Below are positions 27,604 through 36,935 of a stretch of DNA of 64,000 nt, in pieces. The notes beneath the pieces were generated by a model. That model worked only from the letters and a program-made list of their open reading frames with translations, ran no database searches and was not told the origin of the DNA. The stretch's first letter is position 1. Every line of letters begins with the position of its first letter. A program made the translations under genes and the position numbers. The stretch comes from Flavobacterium seoulense (GTDB lineage: Bacteria; Bacteroidota; Bacteroidia; Flavobacteriales; Flavobacteriaceae): NCBI RefSeq assembly GCF_000695795.1, contig NZ_JNCA01000001.1, positions 186,001 to 250,000 of the forward strand, given 5' to 3'.

Positions 27604-28125
27604 TTAGCAATTGTCTACTGTTCTTCCAAAGAAACGGTCGTCTTTGTCCGTTCTTCCGCCGTCTTCCATTGGGAATTCTTTACGCATTGGAAAAGAAATC
27701 ATTTCATCCATATTCAAAATACGTTTCAGTTGTGGATGACCAATAAAATTGATACCAAAGAAATCATACGTTTCTCTTTCCATCCAGTTTGATGTTAAGA
27801 AAATAGTAGATAATGTTTTTATTTCAGGATTTTCTCCGTTAAGAAAAGCTTTGATTCGAATGCGTTTGTTTTCGTACCAATTGTGCATGTGATAAATTAC
27901 TGCAAATTGTCTGTCTGCTGGATTTTCAGGATAATGGATACCGCACAAATCTGTTAAAAAATGAAAACGTAATTCAGGATCGTTTTTTAAGAATAAAATG
28001 ATAGCAGTATTATTGTTAGCATTAATTTCTAATGAAAAGATATCTCTTTCCTGCTGAAAATTAAAAACATCGTCACCAAATGTCGATACTAATTTTTCTT
28101 GAATAGCTGTGTTTTCTAATGCCAT
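27604..28125 (-). CDS. nuoC: NADH-quinone oxidoreductase subunit C
   Basis: 173 residues, 30-kDa-type subunit of the peripheral arm. The family signature is present as SNWMERETYDFFGINFIGHPQLKRIL (split: WMERETYDFFGI, then HPQLKRIL). It starts 1 bp after the nuoB stop; nuoD begins 32 bp downstream. Confidence 0.95.
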   Translation of the reverse strand: MALENTAIQEKLVSTFGDDVFNFQQERDIFSLEINANNNTAIILFLKNDPELRFHFLTDLCGIHYPENPADRQFAVIYHMHNWYENKRIRIKAFLNGENPEIKTLSTIFLTSNWMERETYDFFGINFIGHPQLKRILNMDEMISFPMRKEFPMEDGGRTDKDDRFFGRTVDNC

Positions 28126-28126
28126 T

Positions 28127-28675
28127 TTATTTGATATTATAAGAAGCTAATAATTCTTGATACTCAGGCGAACTTCTTCTTCTTACCGATTCTGTTTTTA
28201 CTAATTCCTGTAATTTCATTACACCATCAACAATTTGTTCTGGTCTAGGCGGACAGCCGGGAACATAAACATCTACCGGAATTACTTTGTCAATTCCCTG
28301 AAGTACAGAGTAAGTGTCAAATATTCCTCCTGATGATGCGCAAGCGCCTACTGCAATTACCCATCTAGGTTCCGACATTTGCTCGTAAACCTGACGTAAA
28401 ATAGGAGCCATTTTTTTAGAAATAGTTCCCATTACCAGTAGCATATCGGCCTGACGAGGAGAGAAACTTACACGTTCTGAACCGAAACGTGCCAAGTCAT
28501 AGTGAGATGCCATGGTTGCCATGAATTCGATACCACAACAAGAAGTTGCAAAAGGAAGTGGCCATAATGAATTGGCTCTTGCTAAACCAACAACATCATT
28601 AAGTTTTGTAGCGAAGAAGCCTTCACCTACAACTCCTTCCGGCGGTGCAACCATATTTACTTTTGAATCGCTCAT
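28127..28675 (-). CDS. nuoB: NADH-quinone oxidoreductase subunit B
   Basis: 182 residues; carries N2, the last cluster before quinone. Adjacent cysteines in [11 protein letters not shown], then [11 protein letters not shown] and [11 protein letters not shown], give the four ligands. It is separated from nuoA by a 115-bp gap containing a small tandem repeat. Confidence 0.97.
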   Translation of the reverse strand: MSDSKVNMVAPPEGVVGEGFFATKLNDVVGLARANSLWPLPFATSCCGIEFMATMASHYDLARFGSERVSFSPRQADMLLVMGTISKKMAPILRQVYEQMSEPRWVIAVGACASSGGIFDTYSVLQGIDKVIPVDVYVPGCPPRPEQIVDGVMKLQELVKTESVRRRSSPEYQELLASYNIK

Positions 28676-28684
28676 CTTATTAAA

Positions 28685-28716
28685 AGTTATGAGTTATGAG
28701 TTATGAGTTCATAACT
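28685..28716. repeat. 7-bp tandem repeat with hairpin potential between nuoA and nuoB
   Basis: AGTTATG occurs three times in a row (28685-28705), followed by AGTTCATAACTT. AAGTTATGA at 28684 pairs with TCATAACTT ending at 28716. This is the kind of short repeat that slips easily; length may vary between strains. Confidence 0.7.
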
Positions 28717-28790
28717 TAAATTTAAAATCAATTTTGTATTGTTTAAGAGTTTCGATTTTAAATCTGAAGTCTAAAATCTGGAATCTCTTT

Positions 28791-29156
28791 TTATTCCCAC
28801 TTTAATGCTTTCTTTTTGATGATATAGAAAAAACCAACTAACAGTAAAGACATGAATACCACCATTTTGATCATTCCTTCCATTCCAAGTTCTTTGAAAT
28901 TGATAGCCCAAGGATACAGGAATATAACTTCGATATCAAACAATACAAATAAGATGGCTACAAGGAAATACTTGACTGAAAACGGAATACGTGCATTACC
29001 TACAGACTCAATTCCGCATTCAAAGTTTTTATCCTTTATGGCTGAATTTCTTTTAGGTCCTAGTTTTCCTGAAATGATAATAGTAGCTACTACAAAACCA
29101 ATTGCGAGCAGCGCTTGCATAAGTATTGGCAGATAATCGTATTGATCAGATTGCAT
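28791..29156 (-). CDS. nuoA: NADH-quinone oxidoreductase subunit A
   Basis: The start used is the ATG at 29156 (MQSDQYDYLPILMQAL), giving 121 residues with three helices. A reading from 29228 would begin upstream of the promoter box at 29186 and is rejected. Family features are KNFECGIES after helix 1 with its conserved Cys and KYFLVAILFVLFDIEVIFLYP in helix 2 with conserved acidic residues (FDIE). First gene of the 14-gene operon. Confidence 0.95.
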   Translation of the reverse strand: MQSDQYDYLPILMQALLAIGFVVATIIISGKLGPKRNSAIKDKNFECGIESVGNARIPFSVKYFLVAILFVLFDIEVIFLYPWAINFKELGMEGMIKMVVFMSLLLVGFFYIIKKKALKWE

Positions 29157-29185
29157 AATGATGAATTTTGTGCTAGAATAAGTCA

Positions 29186-29216
29186 CAAAGATATACTTCA
29201 ATGTTATAAAACACAA
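29186..29216 (-). promoter_or_regulatory. Promoter of the nuo operon
   Basis: Read on the minus strand: TTG (29216-29214), 20-bp spacer, TATCTTTG (29193-29186), an exact match to the Bacteroidota consensus. It lies 29 bp before the nuoA ATG. Confidence 0.75.
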
Positions 29217-29330
29217 GAAGACCATCAAAATTAGTGGTTGGTTTTAAGGGGTTTTTCTGTAGTTTTTAATGATTATAAATAAGCTTTTTGTACTTTTCTT
29301 AAAAATAAGTGAAAATTTAACAATTAATCA

Positions 29331-29366
29331 TAAAAAAAAGCGTCCCGATGATAATCGGGACGCTTT
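29331..29366 (-). terminator. Terminator of the cold-shock gene
   Basis: Perfect 13-bp stem AAAGCGTCCCGAT (29337-29349) with ATCGGGACGCTTT (29354-29366), 4-base loop; T run on the minus strand. It lies 30 bp after the csp stop. Confidence 0.93.
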
Positions 29367-29395
29367 GAACATTTGTAACAAAAAAAATATTTTGT

Positions 29396-29590
29396 TTAGA
29401 TTACTGCAACTTTAGCAGCAACTTTTCCTTTTCTTCCTTCTTCTTCTTCATAGCTAACTCTATCACCTTCGCGTAATTCCTCCGCGCTGATTCCTGAAGC
29501 ATGAACAAAAATGTCTTTTCCTGTTTCTTCGTCTGTAATGAATCCGTAACCTTTTGATTCATTGAAAAATTTAACTGTACCTGTACGCAT
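29396..29590 (-). CDS. Cold-shock protein, CspA family
   Basis: 64-residue single OB-fold, starting MRTGTVKFFNESKGYGFI (RNP1 motif) with RNP2 DIFVHASGI. It binds single-stranded RNA and DNA and acts as an RNA chaperone. A minus-strand -7 box (TACATTTG, 29627-29620) lies 30 bp before the ATG, and a strong terminator follows, so it is a single-gene unit. Whether it is cold-induced cannot be told. Confidence 0.95.
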   Translation of the reverse strand: MRTGTVKFFNESKGYGFITDEETGKDIFVHASGISAEELREGDRVSYEEEEGRKGKVAAKVAVI

Positions 29591-29715
29591 TGTAATAGTA
29601 ATAATAATTTATAATAAGGCAAATGTAAGGTTTAATATAATACGAAAATGATTAATATTAAAAATTTTCATAAAATAATTGATATTCAGTCTATTCAAGG
29701 CTTTTCGAAAGGTAT

Positions 29716-31467
29716 TTACTGCAAATCTAACTGGATGTGTAATTCGCTTAATTGAGCATTGTCAATAGCTGACGGAGCATCAATCATCACGTCTCTTCCT
29801 GAGTTATTTTTAGGGAAAGCAATGAAATCTCTAATGGTTTCCTGACCTCCTAAAATAGCAACTAAACGGTCTAATCCAAAAGCTAATCCACCGTGTGGAG
29901 GAGCTCCAAACTGGAATGCATCCATTAGGAATCCAAATTGTGCTTTTGCCTCTTCTTCGCTGAATCCTAAATATTTAAACATCAATTGTTGAGTTGCTTT
30001 ATCGTGAATACGGATAGAACCTCCACCAATTTCGTTTCCATTCAAAACCATATCGTAAGCATTGGCACGAACTTGTCCCGGATTCGTTTCTAATAAGGCT
30101 ATATCTTCTGGTTTAGGAGATGTAAACGGATGGTGCATGGCGTGGTAACGACCGCTTTCTTCGTCGAATTCTAAAAGTGGGAAATCAACAACCCATAATG
30201 GAGCAAATACTTCCGGATTACGTAATCCTAAACGAGTGGCTAATTCCATACGTAATGCACTTAATTGAGTGCGGGTTTTATTAGCTGGTCCTGAAAGTAC
30301 AAAAATCATATCGCCAGGATTTGCTTCTGTTGTTTTTGCCCAGTTTGCTAAATCTTCCTGATCATAGAATTTATCTACAGATGATTTGTATGTTCCGTCT
30401 TCGTTGCATTTTACATAGACCATTCCTGATGCTCCTACTTGCGGACGTTTTACCCATTCGATTAAGGCGTCAATTTCTTTACGGGTATAATTTCCAGCTC
30501 CCGGTACAGCAATTCCTACTACTAATTCGGCAGCATTGAAAACAGAGAATTCCTTGTGTTGTGCCAATTGGTTTAATTCACCAAATTTCATCCCAAAGCG
30601 AATATCCGGTTTGTCATTTCCATAGGTTTTCATCGCATATTCATAAGTAATGCGGGGGAATTTATCTACTTCAATTCCTTTTATTTCTTTTAGTAAATGA
30701 CGTGTTAGTCCTTCGAAAATGTTTAAAACATCTTCTTGCTCTACAAATGCCATTTCGCAATCTATCTGAGTAAACTCCGGCTGACGGTCGGCACGTAAAT
30801 CTTCGTCACGGAAACATTTCACAATTTGGAAATATTTATCCATTCCGCCTACCATCAATAATTGTTTGAAAGTTTGTGGAGATTGTGGCAAAGCATAGAA
30901 TTGCCCTTCGTTCATTCGGGAAGGGACAACAAAATCTCTGGCACCTTCCGGAGTTGATTTAATTAAATACGGAGTTTCAACTTCACAAAAATCTAAATCA
31001 GATAAGTATTTACGAACTTCCATTGCTACTTTATGACGGAATAATAAACTGTTTTTTACAGGATTTCTTCTAATGTCAAGGTAGCGGTATTTCATTCGGA
31101 TATCTTCACCACCATCAGTTTCATCTTCAATAGTAAACGGAGGTGTCAAAGCGCTATTTAATATGTTTAGTTCTGAAACTAAAATTTCGATTTCACCTGT
31201 TGGGATATTTTTGTTTTTAGCTTCTCTTTCGATTACAATACCTTTTACTTGAATTACAAATTCGCGTCCAAGAGTTTTTGCTAATTCGAATACTGATTTT
31301 TCAGTACGACTTTCGTCAAAAATTAATTGTGTTATTCCATAACGGTCTCTTAAATCGACCCAATTCATGAATCCTTTATCACGTGATTTTTGAACCCAAC
31401 CTGCAAGTGTTACTTCGGTATTGATATGTGAGGCGTTTAACTCGCCACAATTATGACTTCTGTACAT
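29716..31467 (-). CDS. aspS: Aspartyl-tRNA synthetase
   Basis: 583 residues, bacterial-type class IIb synthetase. The N-terminal OB-fold anticodon-binding domain is residues 1 to about 110; the core has motif 2 [16 protein letters not shown], the bacterial GAD insert, and motif 3 [15 protein letters not shown] near the end. It charges tRNA-Asp with aspartate. A possible minus-strand -7 box (TAAATTTG, 31524-31517) lies about 50 bp upstream. Whether it is discriminating or non-discriminating cannot be judged here. Confidence 0.97.
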   Translation of the reverse strand: MYRSHNCGELNASHINTEVTLAGWVQKSRDKGFMNWVDLRDRYGITQLIFDESRTEKSVFELAKTLGREFVIQVKGIVIEREAKNKNIPTGEIEILVSELNILNSALTPPFTIEDETDGGEDIRMKYRYLDIRRNPVKNSLLFRHKVAMEVRKYLSDLDFCEVETPYLIKSTPEGARDFVVPSRMNEGQFYALPQSPQTFKQLLMVGGMDKYFQIVKCFRDEDLRADRQPEFTQIDCEMAFVEQEDVLNIFEGLTRHLLKEIKGIEVDKFPRITYEYAMKTYGNDKPDIRFGMKFGELNQLAQHKEFSVFNAAELVVGIAVPGAGNYTRKEIDALIEWVKRPQVGASGMVYVKCNEDGTYKSSVDKFYDQEDLANWAKTTEANPGDMIFVLSGPANKTRTQLSALRMELATRLGLRNPEVFAPLWVVDFPLLEFDEESGRYHAMHHPFTSPKPEDIALLETNPGQVRANAYDMVLNGNEIGGGSIRIHDKATQQLMFKYLGFSEEEAKAQFGFLMDAFQFGAPPHGGLAFGLDRLVAILGGQETIRDFIAFPKNNSGRDVMIDAPSAIDNAQLSELHIQLDLQ

Positions 31468-31637
31468 TTCGAAAATTTTAATTATTTGGTTTATAAGTCA
31501 AAAAAAGACCCGGCTGCAAATTTAGAACTAATTATGTACATTGAATTGAGAAAATTGATTTTTTAATGATTCGAATATTCTGAGGTTTTAATTTCCAATG
31601 TTAAGTTTTCGTTCTATGTTATTAAATTGTTACCAAA

Positions 31638-31671
31638 TTGTTTTTTAAATGTAAATTAATATCTAAATTTG
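31638..31671 (+). promoter_or_regulatory. Promoter of the MORN-like protein gene
   Basis: TTG (31638-31640), 23-bp spacer, TAAATTTG (31664-31671); the ATG follows 29 bp later. Both boxes match the Bacteroidota consensus. Confidence 0.65.
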
Positions 31672-31700
31672 ATAAAACAAACTAAGTAAAATTTCACATT

Positions 31701-32048
31701 ATGAAAAAATATATGATTATTGGAGCAATTTTAATCACAGGAATGATTTTTGCTCAAGCGCCAAAACCGCAATTAGAAGCGGTAGGTAACAAAGTAAAAG
31801 CGACTTATTTTTATGAAAACGGACAAGTTCAACAAGAAGGTTTTTATAAAAACGGAAAGCTGGACGGAAAATGGACTTCGTATGACAAAAACGGAAACAA
31901 ATTAGCAGTTGCTGAATACCAAAAAGGAGAGAAAGTAGGAAAATGGTTTTTCTGGAAAGATTCGACTTTAAGTGAAGTAGATTATGCTAATAATAAAATT
32001 GCATCAGTAAAACACTGGAAAAAAGAAGCAATAGTTAATATGTATTAA
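31701..32048 (+). CDS. Exported MORN-repeat-like small protein
   Basis: 115 residues with signal peptide MKKYMIIGAILITGMIFAQA. Three or so repeat units of the form YxNGxxxxEGxYKNGKxxGxWxxYxxNG (for example FYENGQVQQEGFYKNGKLDG, then KWTSYDKNGNKLA and YQKGEKVGKWFFW) match the MORN/YwqK-type repeat. Such proteins are common in this phylum; the YwqK family is annotated as an antitoxin in some databases, but no toxin is adjacent. It has its own promoter and terminator. Function unknown. Confidence 0.8.
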   Translation: MKKYMIIGAILITGMIFAQAPKPQLEAVGNKVKATYFYENGQVQQEGFYKNGKLDGKWTSYDKNGNKLAVAEYQKGEKVGKWFFWKDSTLSEVDYANNKIASVKHWKKEAIVNMY

Positions 32049-32071
32049 TATTGATTTTAGAATTTAGTTAT

Positions 32072-32105
32072 AAAAAAAGGCTTCTCATTCGGGAAGCCTT
32101 TTTTT
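32072..32105. terminator. Bidirectional terminator
   Basis: AAAAAAAGGCTTC pairs with GAAGCCTTTTTTT across an 8-base loop, T runs on both strands, between convergent genes ending at 32048 and 32114. Confidence 0.9.
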
Positions 32106-32113
32106 ATGATTTA

Positions 32114-33664
32114 TTATTTGTTGGTTTTAGATTTTTTCAGCTTGAAACAAACATATAAACTTATTGATGCAAGAACAATCCAAAATACATCTACAAAAAA
32201 GAGTTGGAAATGATGTTTGCTAAAGGAAATCCAGAACCAATTTCCTGATTTTAATCCGTTGGTAATTGGAATTAAAAAACCGAGAATACTTCCTGAAAGT
32301 AAACACAATCGGTTTGTAAAATTATTATTCTTTTTAAGTATAAAAAATAGAGAAAGAATTAACCAGCTTATAAAGTAAACCGAATAAAGATTTTCTCTCC
32401 CTAGAGGATAAAAGATTTTAGCGATAATAAATGTTAGTGCCGTAACTGGGTACATACTTAAGCAAATGGCTAAGTAGTAACGAACAACGGTTTCATTAAA
32501 ACGTCTTTTCTTTTCAGGCATGTTTTTCTTGTCTCGGGCAACAAGCCAAATCATAACTCCTGAAATAATTACAAAACAGGAAAGAATACCTAAAACAAAA
32601 CTAATTATCTTTAAACCATAACCTCCGTAATCGCCAAAATGGATGCGATACAATACGTTTTTACTAATATCTAAAAAAGAGTTTTGTGTATTAGGATCTT
32701 TTTTAAGAACCACTTTGTCATTGGCAACATTGTATACCATTTTTCCAATTCCTGTGAATTTCTTATCTACAGCAATTTCTCCTTTTACTGAAACATGCAT
32801 ATTTGCATCGCCATAATTCTGAATCTCGACCTGAGTTATTTCAAAGTCATCCCAATTTTTCTTTGTAACAGTAACCATTTCATTGATGCTAAAAGTTTTA
32901 GTTAATGGCTTATATTGGTAGTCATATTCGGTTTCTGAATATTCAAGTTCTTTGTATAACTTTTTTTGATCGCCTTGGTATAAAAATTGAACACTAGGAG
33001 CTACAATTACTAATTTGATCATAAAAAAAGTACCTGTAACGGCATATACAAACTGGAATGGTAAACCTAACATTCCTAAAGAAGTGTGAGCATCTGTCCA
33101 CAGCGTTTTTAGTTTTTCTTTAGGTCTAAAAACATAAAAGCTTGATACAATTTTATTCCAGTGCAATAATACTCCTGTTACAATGGCAAATAAGAAAAAT
33201 AAAGCTATAAATCCCGACAGATAATAACCAACAGGATAAGGAATTTGTGCTAAAAAGTGTAATCTATAAATGAATTCTCCTAACGAATAAGATTCATCAT
33301 ACGTTTTTGTTTTATAGGTGCTTGTGTCCAGATAAAAGTACTGACCTTCTTTTGCTTTTTTGGAAGCTAAGGTATCTTTGGATGCGCCTAAACTAACTGA
33401 AACACTTTTTTTTCCTGGCGATTGATAAAAACTAATGTTTCTGCCTTGCAGATCAAATTCCGGATCTAGTTTTTTTAAAGCCTGATTGTAATCTAAATGG
33501 ATTTCTTGGTTTGTTACAAGTGCATCTCCTTTTTCCCAGTTAGTAATATCGTCTTTAAAAAAAGCAAAAGAACCTGCGAAAAAAATCACATATAGAACAA
33601 CACTAATTACAATTCCGCTTACGGTATGTGTGTGAAAAAAAATATTGTAATTTCTATTATTCAT
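32114..33664 (-). CDS. PepSY-associated transmembrane protein, probable ferric-siderophore reductase
   Basis: 516 residues. Helix near 15-35 (HTVSGIVISVVLYVIFFAGS), a periplasmic PepSY region, further helices around 145-165 and 190-215, and more at 350-510. PepSY_TM proteins such as FpvG reduce ferric siderophore complexes in the periplasm. It is the last gene of an operon with a TonB receptor and DUF3325/DUF3649-like genes, which supports an iron role. Substrate is inference. Confidence 0.8.
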   Translation of the reverse strand: MNNRNYNIFFHTHTVSGIVISVVLYVIFFAGSFAFFKDDITNWEKGDALVTNQEIHLDYNQALKKLDPEFDLQGRNISFYQSPGKKSVSVSLGASKDTLASKKAKEGQYFYLDTSTYKTKTYDESYSLGEFIYRLHFLAQIPYPVGYYLSGFIALFFLFAIVTGVLLHWNKIVSSFYVFRPKEKLKTLWTDAHTSLGMLGLPFQFVYAVTGTFFMIKLVIVAPSVQFLYQGDQKKLYKELEYSETEYDYQYKPLTKTFSINEMVTVTKKNWDDFEITQVEIQNYGDANMHVSVKGEIAVDKKFTGIGKMVYNVANDKVVLKKDPNTQNSFLDISKNVLYRIHFGDYGGYGLKIISFVLGILSCFVIISGVMIWLVARDKKNMPEKKRRFNETVVRYYLAICLSMYPVTALTFIIAKIFYPLGRENLYSVYFISWLILSLFFILKKNNNFTNRLCLLSGSILGFLIPITNGLKSGNWFWISFSKHHFQLFFVDVFWIVLASISLYVCFKLKKSKTNK

Positions 33665-33667
33665 AAT

Positions 33668-33970
33668 TTATTTTGCTATCGGATTATAGATTTGACCTAA
33701 ATAAACTAATGCCGAAAATACCAGAGTCATACCTAAATAAATAAGCCAGATTTTCCAGGCTTTTTTTGCAAGAAATGCTATAACCATTAGTGCAACCCAA
33801 AGGATAAAACCAGTATAAGCCATAGTTATCATAATGTTTGCTCTGTTAAACCAAGAAGCCAGGGCTAAATGAAAACTAACAGAAACTAAATAGCCACCTA
33901 GAATTGCAGCAGTAATTTTGGAAAAACGTTGCCATTTGGACTGAGTTAGGTATTTTGGATTTGCTGGCAT
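33668..33970 (-). CDS. Small membrane protein, DUF3649-like
   Basis: 100 residues, three hydrophobic segments (about 18-38, 45-65, 72-92). The pattern FSKITAAILGGYLVSVSFHLAL followed by AFLAKKAWKIWLIY resembles DUF3649 proteins that accompany PepSY and TonB siderophore genes. It lies 3 bp before the PepSY gene and 17 bp after the DUF3325-like gene. Family assignment is by pattern, not by search. Confidence 0.65.
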   Translation of the reverse strand: MPANPKYLTQSKWQRFSKITAAILGGYLVSVSFHLALASWFNRANIMITMAYTGFILWVALMVIAFLAKKAWKIWLIYLGMTLVFSALVYLGQIYNPIAK

Positions 33971-33987
33971 GAATTAAATTTATGTAC

Positions 33988-34317
33988 TTACAAATAGATT
34001 TCAAGAAAAGTGCTGATACAAATAATTCCGATAATCAATTTATAGTTAATTATTTTTAAAGGTGCTAAAATTACAACAAGACTTCCTATAGTCATGATTT
34101 GGATTAAAAATAAAAAGCTAGAAACCCCAGCTGCTTTTATTGAAAGTAATAGAATATAAGCGATCAACAACAGACCCAAACCTATAAATCGTGAAGGCTT
34201 TGGGTTTTGCTGAATCCATCTTTCTGCTTGAAAGTTGGTAGCTAAAGTGGCTTTTTTAGAAGTATTGTACAAAACAAAAAAAGCTAAAAAAACGATTAAA
34301 CTTACTAATGTAATCAT
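33988..34317 (-). CDS. Small membrane protein, DUF3325-like
   Basis: 109 residues with helices at about 1-16, 42-60, 64-82 and 88-106. The central segment with RFIGLGLLLIAYILLLSIK resembles DUF3325 proteins of iron-uptake operons. Its ATG follows directly after a hairpin GTTTCTTA-ATT-TAAGAAAC, so access to its start may be structure-controlled. Second gene of the iron operon. Confidence 0.65.
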   Translation of the reverse strand: MITLVSLIVFLAFFVLYNTSKKATLATNFQAERWIQQNPKPSRFIGLGLLLIAYILLLSIKAAGVSSFLFLIQIMTIGSLVVILAPLKIINYKLIIGIICISTFLEIYL

Positions 34318-34365
34318 GTTTCTTAAATTAAGAAACAGCTTTCTTATATTTTAAGAAAGCTGTTT
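34318..34365 (-). promoter_or_regulatory. Three overlapping hairpins between the TonB receptor and downstream genes
   Basis: On the minus-strand RNA: arm A AAACAGCTTTCTTA, arm B TAAGAAAGCTGTTT, arm C (G)TTTCTTA, arm D TAAGAAAC, then ATG. A:B is a perfect 14-bp stem; B:C is a 7-bp stem with a GCTG loop; C:D is an 8-bp stem with an ATT loop that ends at the start codon. A:B excludes B:C, and B:C excludes C:D. No strong T run follows A:B on this strand. Confidence 0.55.
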
Positions 34366-34380
34366 TTTGTTTATATTTAT

Positions 34381-36870
34381 TTAGAATCTGTAACCGAAAC
34401 TAGCTGCAACAGCTCTCATGTTTCTTGGGTGAACAGTACTCCATCCATCATAAGTATCTACATTAGCGATATTGTCTAATTTTAATGTCAAAGTAAATTT
34501 GTCATTTCCATAAAATATAGACGAATTTAATACAGTATATTCAGGGATAGTGAAGGCACCGGTTACTCTTCCGTTAACCACTTTATTTTCACCTGAATAA
34601 TTACCTCCAAATCCTAGACCAAATCCTTTTAAAGCAGAGTTTTGGAAACGGTAACTAGCCCAAAGATTAGCAGAATTATAAGCTCCTGCTGTTGTTGGTC
34701 TGTAGCCAATAGTGTTTATATCTCCTTTAGTAACATTAGAATCTACATAACTATAACCTGCTACAATGTTTAAACCTTGAATAGGATTAGCTATAAATTC
34801 AGCTTCAAATCCTTCATTGATTTGAGCTCCATCCTGGAAATTAGTAACATCAGTAGCTGAGTTACGAATGCTGTAAACACGATCTGTTACTTTAATTTTA
34901 TAATAACTAAAAGTAGCATATAATTTTTCTTCAAATAAATTTAATTTAGTTCCAAATTCTAATTGGTCAGCATGTTCAGGATCAAAAACACGAGGAGTTC
35001 TGACAGCACCATTAATGTCTTCTCCAGGAGCTACATTTGTAAATCCGTTCATGTAGTTAGCAAAAAGAGATATTTCATCTAATATAGGTTGGTAAACAAT
35101 TCCAAATTTTGGAGAAAGAGTTGTTTGATTGTAACCACCGTTTTTAGCATTCATATAGCGATCTACACGTAAACTTGCCATAGCAGATAAATTTGGCAAT
35201 ACATTGATCACATCAGATACATAAGCGCTGTAAATTTCTTGTTTTTGTTTACTATTATTAACTGTTGCTCCAACTAATAAAGCATCAGTAGCATTTTTGC
35301 TCAATTTACCATTGTCGCCAGTTCTAATGTATTGTGCCGGATTTGTTACTTTAAAAACAACTTCATTAACCGTTTGTAAATCATCATTTCCAATATATAC
35401 AGATCCATTTTGTACATAACCAGTTCCATTATCAACAATTTGACGATTAAAATAATCAACTCCAACCACGATACGATTTCTTAGGTTTCCAATTTTAAAA
35501 TCGCCAATGAAGTTTTGTTGGATGTCTGTAGCTAAAGTTGTTGAGTTTTGATAGTTTAACAATCTGTCAAAAACTAGCCCATTGTCAATTCCTGGAAATC
35601 TTCTTGTGGTAGTACCAGTTACAAGTTGGTCAGTATTATCAAATAAATAACTATAATATCCTTCAGATTTAGCTGATGTTCTGGAAATAGCTGTTTGAGA
35701 TTTCCATGAATCATTTATTTTATAAAACATTTGTCCTTGCAAATTGAAAGAAGGTGTTTTAATTGATAATTGATTGCTTGTATAAGAACGTTTGTTGTTA
35801 TAGCCTAATTCATCAATATTGTTCACACGTAACGGAAAACTACGGGCTAAAAACAACATAGTTGCATTAGTTGCTTCGTTATTTAAAATTTCAGTATTAA
35901 TTAAGAACGAAAGTCTGTCTGAAGCTTTGTAAGATAATGAAGGAGCAACAAAAAAAGCTTTTCTGAATCCTGCATCCTGAAAACTATTTTCGTTGTGGTA
36001 AGCTGTGTTGATTCTGAAATTAATTGTTTTTTCTTCGTTTAAAGGCGTGTTGATATCTGCTGTTACACGGTTTAATCCATAAGAGCCAGTAGTGTAATTT
36101 ACCTCGCCTCCAAAGCGATCGTATGGAGTTTTAGTTGTAATATTGATTAATCCTCCGTATGAAACAATACTGTTCCCAAATAAAGTTCCTGATGGACCTT
36201 TAATTACTTCAATTCTGTCAATGTTGGCAGGATCTAAACTTCCATTAGAAAGTCCCGGTAATCCATTTAGAGCTCTTGGCTGAACTGAAAATCCACGTAA
36301 TGAAAAATATCCGGCTCCGTCTGATCCACGTCCAGTTGATGTCCAAAGAGGTTGTATTCCTGGTGCATTTTTTAAGGCATCATCAATATTAGTAACTACT
36401 TGTTCCTTTAATAATTCTGAAGAAATTGTGGTGTAAACTTGTGGGTTTTCAAGATTTTTAAGTGGTAGTCTTGAAATTTGAACGTTCTCTTTTCTTGCTA
36501 AGTGATTCTTTTTTCCACTATTAATAAGAACTTCATTTAATTCTTCAGAGTTTGAACTAATATTTGCGTTTTGAATCAATTCCTGACCTTCGGCAATACT
36601 AATTTTTAGTTCTTTTCCATTATACCCAATTGCTGATATTTTTAGCGTATAATTTCCAGCTTTAACATTTTTTATCTTGTAATTTCCTTTTTCATCAGTA
36701 GTTGTTCCTAGTCGGGTTCCTTTTAGGATTACAGTGATATTTTCAGGAGATTGATTGTCGTTTACTGTAATTTGCCCTTTAATAGTTCCTTTTTCCTGAG
36801 ACCAGGAAGTAGTAGAAAATAGTAAAGTAAACAATAAACTGAATAAGGATAGGGTTAATTTAGTTTTCAT
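34381..36870 (-). CDS. TonB-dependent siderophore receptor
   Basis: The start used is the ATG at 36870 (MKTKLTLSLFSLLFTLLFST), giving 829 residues with a signal peptide ending near SWSQ. After it come a carboxypeptidase-regulatory-like domain (about 27-105, IKGQITVNDNQSPENITVIL), a plug domain (about 130-235, with IDRIEVIKGPSGTLFGNS) and a 22-strand barrel ending in aromatic GYRF. This is the FhuA/FpvA-type layout. It imports a ferric siderophore across the outer membrane using TonB energy. Downstream genes supply probable periplasmic reduction. Promoter and candidate metal-repressor sites lie just upstream. Confidence 0.93.
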   Translation of the reverse strand: MKTKLTLSLFSLLFTLLFSTTSWSQEKGTIKGQITVNDNQSPENITVILKGTRLGTTTDEKGNYKIKNVKAGNYTLKISAIGYNGKELKISIAEGQELIQNANISSNSEELNEVLINSGKKNHLARKENVQISRLPLKNLENPQVYTTISSELLKEQVVTNIDDALKNAPGIQPLWTSTGRGSDGAGYFSLRGFSVQPRALNGLPGLSNGSLDPANIDRIEVIKGPSGTLFGNSIVSYGGLINITTKTPYDRFGGEVNYTTGSYGLNRVTADINTPLNEEKTINFRINTAYHNENSFQDAGFRKAFFVAPSLSYKASDRLSFLINTEILNNEATNATMLFLARSFPLRVNNIDELGYNNKRSYTSNQLSIKTPSFNLQGQMFYKINDSWKSQTAISRTSAKSEGYYSYLFDNTDQLVTGTTTRRFPGIDNGLVFDRLLNYQNSTTLATDIQQNFIGDFKIGNLRNRIVVGVDYFNRQIVDNGTGYVQNGSVYIGNDDLQTVNEVVFKVTNPAQYIRTGDNGKLSKNATDALLVGATVNNSKQKQEIYSAYVSDVINVLPNLSAMASLRVDRYMNAKNGGYNQTTLSPKFGIVYQPILDEISLFANYMNGFTNVAPGEDINGAVRTPRVFDPEHADQLEFGTKLNLFEEKLYATFSYYKIKVTDRVYSIRNSATDVTNFQDGAQINEGFEAEFIANPIQGLNIVAGYSYVDSNVTKGDINTIGYRPTTAGAYNSANLWASYRFQNSALKGFGLGFGGNYSGENKVVNGRVTGAFTIPEYTVLNSSIFYGNDKFTLTLKLDNIANVDTYDGWSTVHPRNMRAVAASFGYRF

Positions 36871-36871
36871 G

Positions 36872-36887
36872 TTATTTAGAATAAATT
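36872..36887. promoter_or_regulatory. Candidate iron-regulator site 1
   Basis: TTATTTAGAATAAATT, containing ATTTA-N3-TAAAT. An inverted copy with one mismatch lies at 36936-36951; together they flank the receptor promoter. Fur- or DtxR-type control is inferred from the gene, not proven by the site. Confidence 0.4.
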
Positions 36888-36896
36888 TTGATTGTG

Positions 36897-36927
36897 CAAA
36901 AGTAAATGCTAAATACATATAAACCAA
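36897..36927 (-). promoter_or_regulatory. Promoter of the iron-uptake operon
   Basis: Minus strand: TTG (36927-36925), 20-bp spacer, TACTTTTG (36904-36897); 26 bp before the receptor ATG. CAAATTA-TTT-TAATTTG (36925-36941) is a small palindrome over the -33 box. Confidence 0.7.
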
Positions 36928-36935
36928 ATTATTTT

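Noticed and set aside
31701..32048. Antitoxin of a toxin-antitoxin pair (YwqK label)
   Set aside because: Single exported gene with its own promoter and terminator; no toxin gene adjacent.
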